From NCBI RefSeq assembly GCF_900116645.1, contig NZ_FPBO01000029.1:49675-113674 (forward strand): a stretch of DNA of 64,000 nt. The letters run 5' to 3'. Positions within the stretch are counted from its first letter, which is position 1; each line of letters begins with the position of its first letter. The stretch is from Pseudoduganella namucuonensis (lineage in GTDB: Bacteria > Pseudomonadota > Gammaproteobacteria > Burkholderiales > Burkholderiaceae_D). Of this stretch, positions 57,560 to 64,000 are shown piece after piece. The position numbers and the translations under genes are program-made. The notes beneath the pieces are model-generated. The model was not told the DNA's origin and made no database searches. It saw only the letters and a program-made list of their open reading frames with translations.

Positions 57560-60500
57560 TCAGCCGCGCGCGGGCAGGTGCCGCCGCAGCGCGCCGTACA
57601 GCTCGTCCGCCTCGAAGGGCTTGCCCAGGAAGTCGTCCATGCCGCAGGCCATGCACTCGGCCCGCTCGGACGCCATCACGCCGGCCGTCATGGCCAGGAT
57701 GGGCAGCTCCAGGCCCAGCTCCTCGCGGATCAGCCGGGTGGCGGTGAAGCCGTCCATGACGGGCATCTGCACGTCCATCAGCACCAGGTCGCAGCGGGCC
57801 GGGTCGGCGCGCAGCAGCTCGACGGCGCGCTCGCCGTTGTCGGCCAGCTCCACCGTGGCGCCGGCCTGCCGCAGCATGGTGGCGGCCACCAGCTGGTTGA
57901 TCTCGTTGTCCTCCACCAGCAGCACCCGCGCGGCGATGGCCTCCACCGGCCGCGCCGGCGCCGGTCCGCCGGCGCGGGTTCCGCGCCGGGCCAGCGCCTC
58001 GTGCACCGCGTGCAGCAGCCCGGAGGCGGTGACCGGCTTGGTCAGCAGCGCGGCCGCGGCGGACGCGTCGGGCAGCTGCGCCAGCGCGCCGCGGCCGTAG
58101 GCGCCCACCATGACCACCACCGGCAGCGCCTCCAGCCCGGGCAGCGCGTGCATGGCCCGCATCGCGGCCAGCCCGTCCATGTCCGGCATGCGCCAGTCGG
58201 CCAGCACCAGGTCGTAGGGCTCGCCGGGCGCCGTGTCGGCCAGCGCGGCCAGCGCGGCGGCGCCGGAGTCCACGCAGTCGCAGCGCCAGTGGCAGGCGGC
58301 GACCACGCCCTCCAGCGCGGCGCGGCTGGTGGCGTTGTCGTCCACCACCAGCAGGCGCAGGCGGTCGGGGATGCCGTCCGGATGGCCGGGGGCGACGTCG
58401 GCCCCGGTCAGGCCGAAGGGCAGGGAGAAGCTGAATTCGCTGCCCTGGCCGGGCGCGCTGCGCATGCGCAGCGCGCCGCCCAGCGCCTCGACGAAGCCCT
58501 TGGAGATGGCCAGCCCCAGCCCGGTGCCGCCGAAGCGCCGCGTGGTCGAGGCGTCGGCCTGGGTGAAGGGCGTGAACAGGCGCTTTTGCTGCTCCTCGTC
58601 GATGCCGATGCCGGTGTCGCGCACGCTGAAGCGCAGCACCGCCTGGTCCGCGCCCCGCGTCTCGCATGCCACCCACAGCGCCACCTCGCCGCGCTCGGTG
58701 AACTTGATGGCGTTGCCGGTCAGGTTGACCAGCACCTGCTGCAGGCGCAGCGCGTCGCCCACCAGCAGCCGCGGCACCTCGGGCTCGACGCCGATCGCCA
58801 CCTCCAGGTCCTTGTCGCCGCTGTTGACGCCCATCACGGCGGCCACGGCGTCGAGCACCTCGTCGAGCGGGAAGCGCTGCGGCGCCAGCGTGACCTTGCC
58901 GGCCTCGATCTTGGACAGGTCGAGGATGTCGTTCAATATCCGCAGCAGCGCGTGGCCGGACACCCGTATCAGGTCCAGGTAGCGTTGCTGCTCGGGCGTG
59001 AGCTTGCTGCCGGCCAGCAGTTGCGCCATGCCCAGCACCGCGTTCATCGGCGTGCGCAGCTCGTGGCTCATGTTGGCGACGAAGGCGCTCTTGGTGCGGT
59101 TGGCCTGCTCGGCCTGTTCCTTGGCGCCGCGCAGCTCCCGCTCGGCGCGTTTTTGCTCGGTGATGTCGCGCGCCACGCCGACGAACACGTGGCGCCCCTC
59201 GATGAGCATGGCGCTGATGCCCAGCTGCAGCGGGAACACGGTGCCGTCCCTGCGCAGGCCGGGCACCTCCACGCCGCCGCCGCCGATCACGTGGGCCTGG
59301 CCGCCGGCCAGGTAGCGGCGCATGCCGGCCTGGTGCGCGGGACGCTGCGAGGGCGGCATCAGGCGTTCGATGTTGCGGCCGATGGCCTCCCCGGGCGGAT
59401 AGCCGAAGATGGCCGAGGCGGCGCGGTTGAAGGTCTCGATCGTGCCGTGCTCGTCGATGGTGACGATGCCGTCGCCCACGCTGTCGACCATGGTGCGGAT
59501 GCGCAGCTCCTTGTCGAGCGCGTCGCGCTCGGACAGGCGCAGTTTCAGGTTGGCGGCCTGGGCCGCGTCGCGCGCCTGTTCCAGCTCGGCGGTGCGACCG
59601 GCGATCAGGTTTTCCAGCTCGTCGCGGTGGCGCAGCAGCTCGCTCTCCACCCGGCGCAGCGTGGCGGCGGCCTGTTCGGCCTCGCGGAAGGTGGCGCCGT
59701 CCGCCGCGGCCGGCGCGTTCCCCGTGCCCAGCGCGACGGCGGCGTCGGCCAGCCGGCGCACGGCGGCGGAGATGCGGCGGGCCAGGAACCAGGCCGCGGC
59801 CAGGCCTGCGCCGAACAGGGCCAGCACGGTCCAGCTGATCCAGGCCAGCGAGTACAGCAGCTCGGTGAACACGGCGCTGCGGGGCACGCCGATCACCACC
59901 GTCCAGCCGGACATGGCCGAGCGGCTGAACATGGAGTAGACCTGGATGCCCTCCAAGGTGGTGGTCTCGATGATGTCCTCGCCGGTCTCGCGCATGCGCG
60001 CCAGCAGCGCGGGCGCGCCCGGCTTGCCGACGAATTGCCCCGGCAGGTGGGTGCGCGCCACGATCACGCCGCGGCCGTCGAGGATGGCGGCCACGTGCCC
60101 CGGCGGCAGCCGCGCCTGCGACAGGATGCGTCCCAGCCGCTCGGGCAGGAAGCCGACCGACAGGCAGTACGCGACCCGCCCGTCGATCCGCACCGGCACG
60201 TGCACGGCCGCCACCGGCCTGCCCAGGGCGCCGCCGATGAACAGGTCGGACACCACGGGGCGGCCGCTGTCGAACACGCGTTGGATGCGCTCCAGGCTGC
60301 CGGGGTCCGGCTGGGCGGCGCCGTGGGCACGCGCCGTGTTGAACAGTTGCAGCGCGTCGCGGTCGCTGAGCACGAAATTAAAGCCGGGGAACTCGTCGTT
60401 CAGCATTTCCCTGGCCTGGGCGTGGAAGGCCGGCAGGTCGCCGCGGCGCAGGTGCGGCGAGGTCGACAGCGCCTGCGCCACCACCAGGCCGGTGTTCAGG

Positions 60501-60709
60501 TCCCGGTCCACCGAGTGCGCCAGCGCGCGCGCGGTCAGCAGCGTGTCGCGCTGGATCTGGGTGCGCTCGCGGTCGTAGAAGTGGTGGATCACCAGCCCGT
60601 AGCCGATGGCGGCGGGCAGCGCGCACGCCAGCACCACGATCGAGAGCCGGGCGCGGATGGTGGGCGCGGCTCGGCTCGGGGACGGGCGTGGAGTGTCGCG
60701 GATCGGCAT
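57560..60709 (-). CDS. Hybrid sensor histidine kinase with two receiver domains
   Basis: 1049 residues from the ATG at 60709. One membrane helix at about 22-42, a dCache-like periplasmic sensor to about 275, a second helix at about 280-300, a coiled region, a PAS domain (about 400-520), HisKA with the phosphoacceptor in FVANMSHELRTPMNAV, an ATPase domain with GTGLGLAISKGFVE, and two receivers. The receiver Asp residues lie in DLVLADWRMPDMDG and DLVLMDVQMPVMDG. No Hpt domain is fused, so a phosphotransfer partner is encoded elsewhere. It is not obviously linked to the mcc genes upstream. Confidence 0.9.
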   Translation of the reverse strand: MPIRDTPRPSPSRAAPTIRARLSIVVLACALPAAIGYGLVIHHFYDRERTQIQRDTLLTARALAHSVDRDLNTGLVVAQALSTSPHLRRGDLPAFHAQAREMLNDEFPGFNFVLSDRDALQLFNTARAHGAAQPDPGSLERIQRVFDSGRPVVSDLFIGGALGRPVAAVHVPVRIDGRVAYCLSVGFLPERLGRILSQARLPPGHVAAILDGRGVIVARTHLPGQFVGKPGAPALLARMRETGEDIIETTTLEGIQVYSMFSRSAMSGWTVVIGVPRSAVFTELLYSLAWISWTVLALFGAGLAAAWFLARRISAAVRRLADAAVALGTGNAPAAADGATFREAEQAAATLRRVESELLRHRDELENLIAGRTAELEQARDAAQAANLKLRLSERDALDKELRIRTMVDSVGDGIVTIDEHGTIETFNRAASAIFGYPPGEAIGRNIERLMPPSQRPAHQAGMRRYLAGGQAHVIGGGGVEVPGLRRDGTVFPLQLGISAMLIEGRHVFVGVARDITEQKRAERELRGAKEQAEQANRTKSAFVANMSHELRTPMNAVLGMAQLLAGSKLTPEQQRYLDLIRVSGHALLRILNDILDLSKIEAGKVTLAPQRFPLDEVLDAVAAVMGVNSGDKDLEVAIGVEPEVPRLLVGDALRLQQVLVNLTGNAIKFTERGEVALWVACETRGADQAVLRFSVRDTGIGIDEEQQKRLFTPFTQADASTTRRFGGTGLGLAISKGFVEALGGALRMRSAPGQGSEFSFSLPFGLTGADVAPGHPDGIPDRLRLLVVDDNATSRAALEGVVAACHWRCDCVDSGAAALAALADTAPGEPYDLVLADWRMPDMDGLAAMRAMHALPGLEALPVVVMVGAYGRGALAQLPDASAAAALLTKPVTASGLLHAVHEALARRGTRAGGPAPARPVEAIAARVLLVEDNEINQLVAATMLRQAGATVELADNGERAVELLRADPARCDLVLMDVQMPVMDGFTATRLIREELGLELPILAMTAGVMASERAECMACGMDDFLGKPFEADELYGALRRHLPARG

Positions 60710-60768
60710 AGCCGTAACCGTACCATGAAACGGGGCGGGCGGGGCGCCCCGCCGCCGCGTCCGGCGGC

Positions 60769-60981
60769 CTACTTGCGCTTGCGCTCCTGGATGCAGGCCT
60801 TGCACTCGTAGCCGACGCTGCGTCCGGTGATCTTGAAGAACTCCGGGTCCATGGGCCAGGGCTCGTTGCAGCGCGCGCAGAGCTGCTCCTGGCCCAGTTC
60901 GGTTTTCATGATGCGGCGGAAACCGCCCGCGATGCGCAGGAATTCGAAGCCCGGCGCGAGCCTCGCATCCAGGGTGGCCAT
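60769..60981 (-). CDS. Small zinc-ribbon protein, 70 residues
   Basis: Two CxxC pairs are visible, Cys35/Cys38 (CARCNEPW) and Cys60/Cys63 (CKACIQERKRK), and the C-terminus is very basic. The start lies 2 bases after the carboxylase stop, so it is translated with it. I do not recognise a named family. Zinc ribbons of this size often bind nucleic acid or another protein. Its conserved placement next to a carboxylase operon would need comparison. Confidence 0.75.
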   Translation of the reverse strand: MATLDARLAPGFEFLRIAGGFRRIMKTELGQEQLCARCNEPWPMDPEFFKITGRSVGYECKACIQERKRK

Positions 60982-60983
60982 GG

Positions 60984-63011
<2,028 letters not shown>

Positions 63012-63055
63012 AGGCTGCCTTCTCTTGTATTTGAATGGATTGCTTGGTGTATGGC

Positions 63056-64000
<945 letters not shown>

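Noticed and set aside
57578..60811. 1077-codon plus-strand frame opposite the hybrid histidine kinase
   Set aside because: Shadow of a GC-rich gene; the kinase on the minus strand has all its catalytic motifs.

Overview
The window looks like a chromosomal segment of a high-GC betaproteobacterium, most likely Burkholderiales/Oxalobacteraceae (Massilia/Duganella-like). The basis is family-level: a classical Burkholderiales porin, an AAHS-type aromatic acid transporter, Liv-type ABC transporters paired with acyl-CoA ligases, DUF1302/DUF1329 genes, and many plant- or glycan-directed hydrolases. This placement is inference; no rRNA or tRNA gene is present to anchor it.

Layout. (1) 1-6.6 kb: the end of a GH29 alpha-L-fucosidase, a tryptophan-halogenase-fold flavoprotein, a GAF-GGDEF-EAL signalling protein and a secreted GH59 galactocerebrosidase-like enzyme. 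(2) 6.7-8.9 kb: an arsenic island (arsR, two arsC, an ars-type aquaglyceroporin) ending in what looks like a decayed arsH start. (3) 8.9-12.7 kb: a secreted GH43 protein, then a scar with hypothetical fragments, an IS4-type transposase remnant and the last codons of a porin, then SnoaL-like and DsbA-like genes. (4) 12.8-19.8 kb: a complete-looking gamma-resorcylate (2,6-dihydroxybenzoate) cluster: MFS transporter, MarR regulator, maleylacetate reductase, hydroxyquinol dioxygenase, gamma-resorcylate decarboxylase, flavin reductase and resorcinol hydroxylase. Identical 16-bp palindromes lie in both of its control regions. (5) 19.8-26.9 kb: a divergent operon with a Liv-type ABC transporter, an acyl-CoA ligase and a Crp/Fnr-type regulator.

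(6) 27.1-44.1 kb: a long minus-strand block. It starts with outer membrane DUF1302 and DUF1329 proteins, a YCF48/BNR-like protein and an RND/MMPL exporter. It continues through an alpha/beta hydrolase, a VOC dioxygenase, a Rieske protein, an FAD monooxygenase, an MFS carrier, a cupin, an FAH-family hydrolase and an SDR epimerase, and ends with a chemoreceptor and a porin. A divergent LysR gene follows at 44.3 kb. It reads as one sensing, import and ring-degradation module whose substrate I cannot name. (7) 45.2-45.8 kb: a MbcA/ParS/Xre antitoxin beside a collapsed RES toxin gene. (8) 45.9-52.2 kb: a second unassigned catabolic cluster (cyclase, LysR, ornithine cyclodeaminase-like, DHDPS-like, aldehyde dehydrogenase, EthD). 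(9) 52.3-57.5 kb: a secreted PAF-acetylhydrolase-like esterase, a large repeat protein with an RTX-like motif and DUF4214, and several small genes. (10) 57.6-64 kb: a hybrid histidine kinase, then the leucine-catabolic methylcrotonyl-CoA carboxylase genes with a 70-residue zinc-ribbon protein next to them.

The overall picture is a soil or plant-associated bacterium with a dense set of aromatic-acid catabolic operons, each with its own transporter and local regulator. Several gene remnants sit at the joins between blocks.
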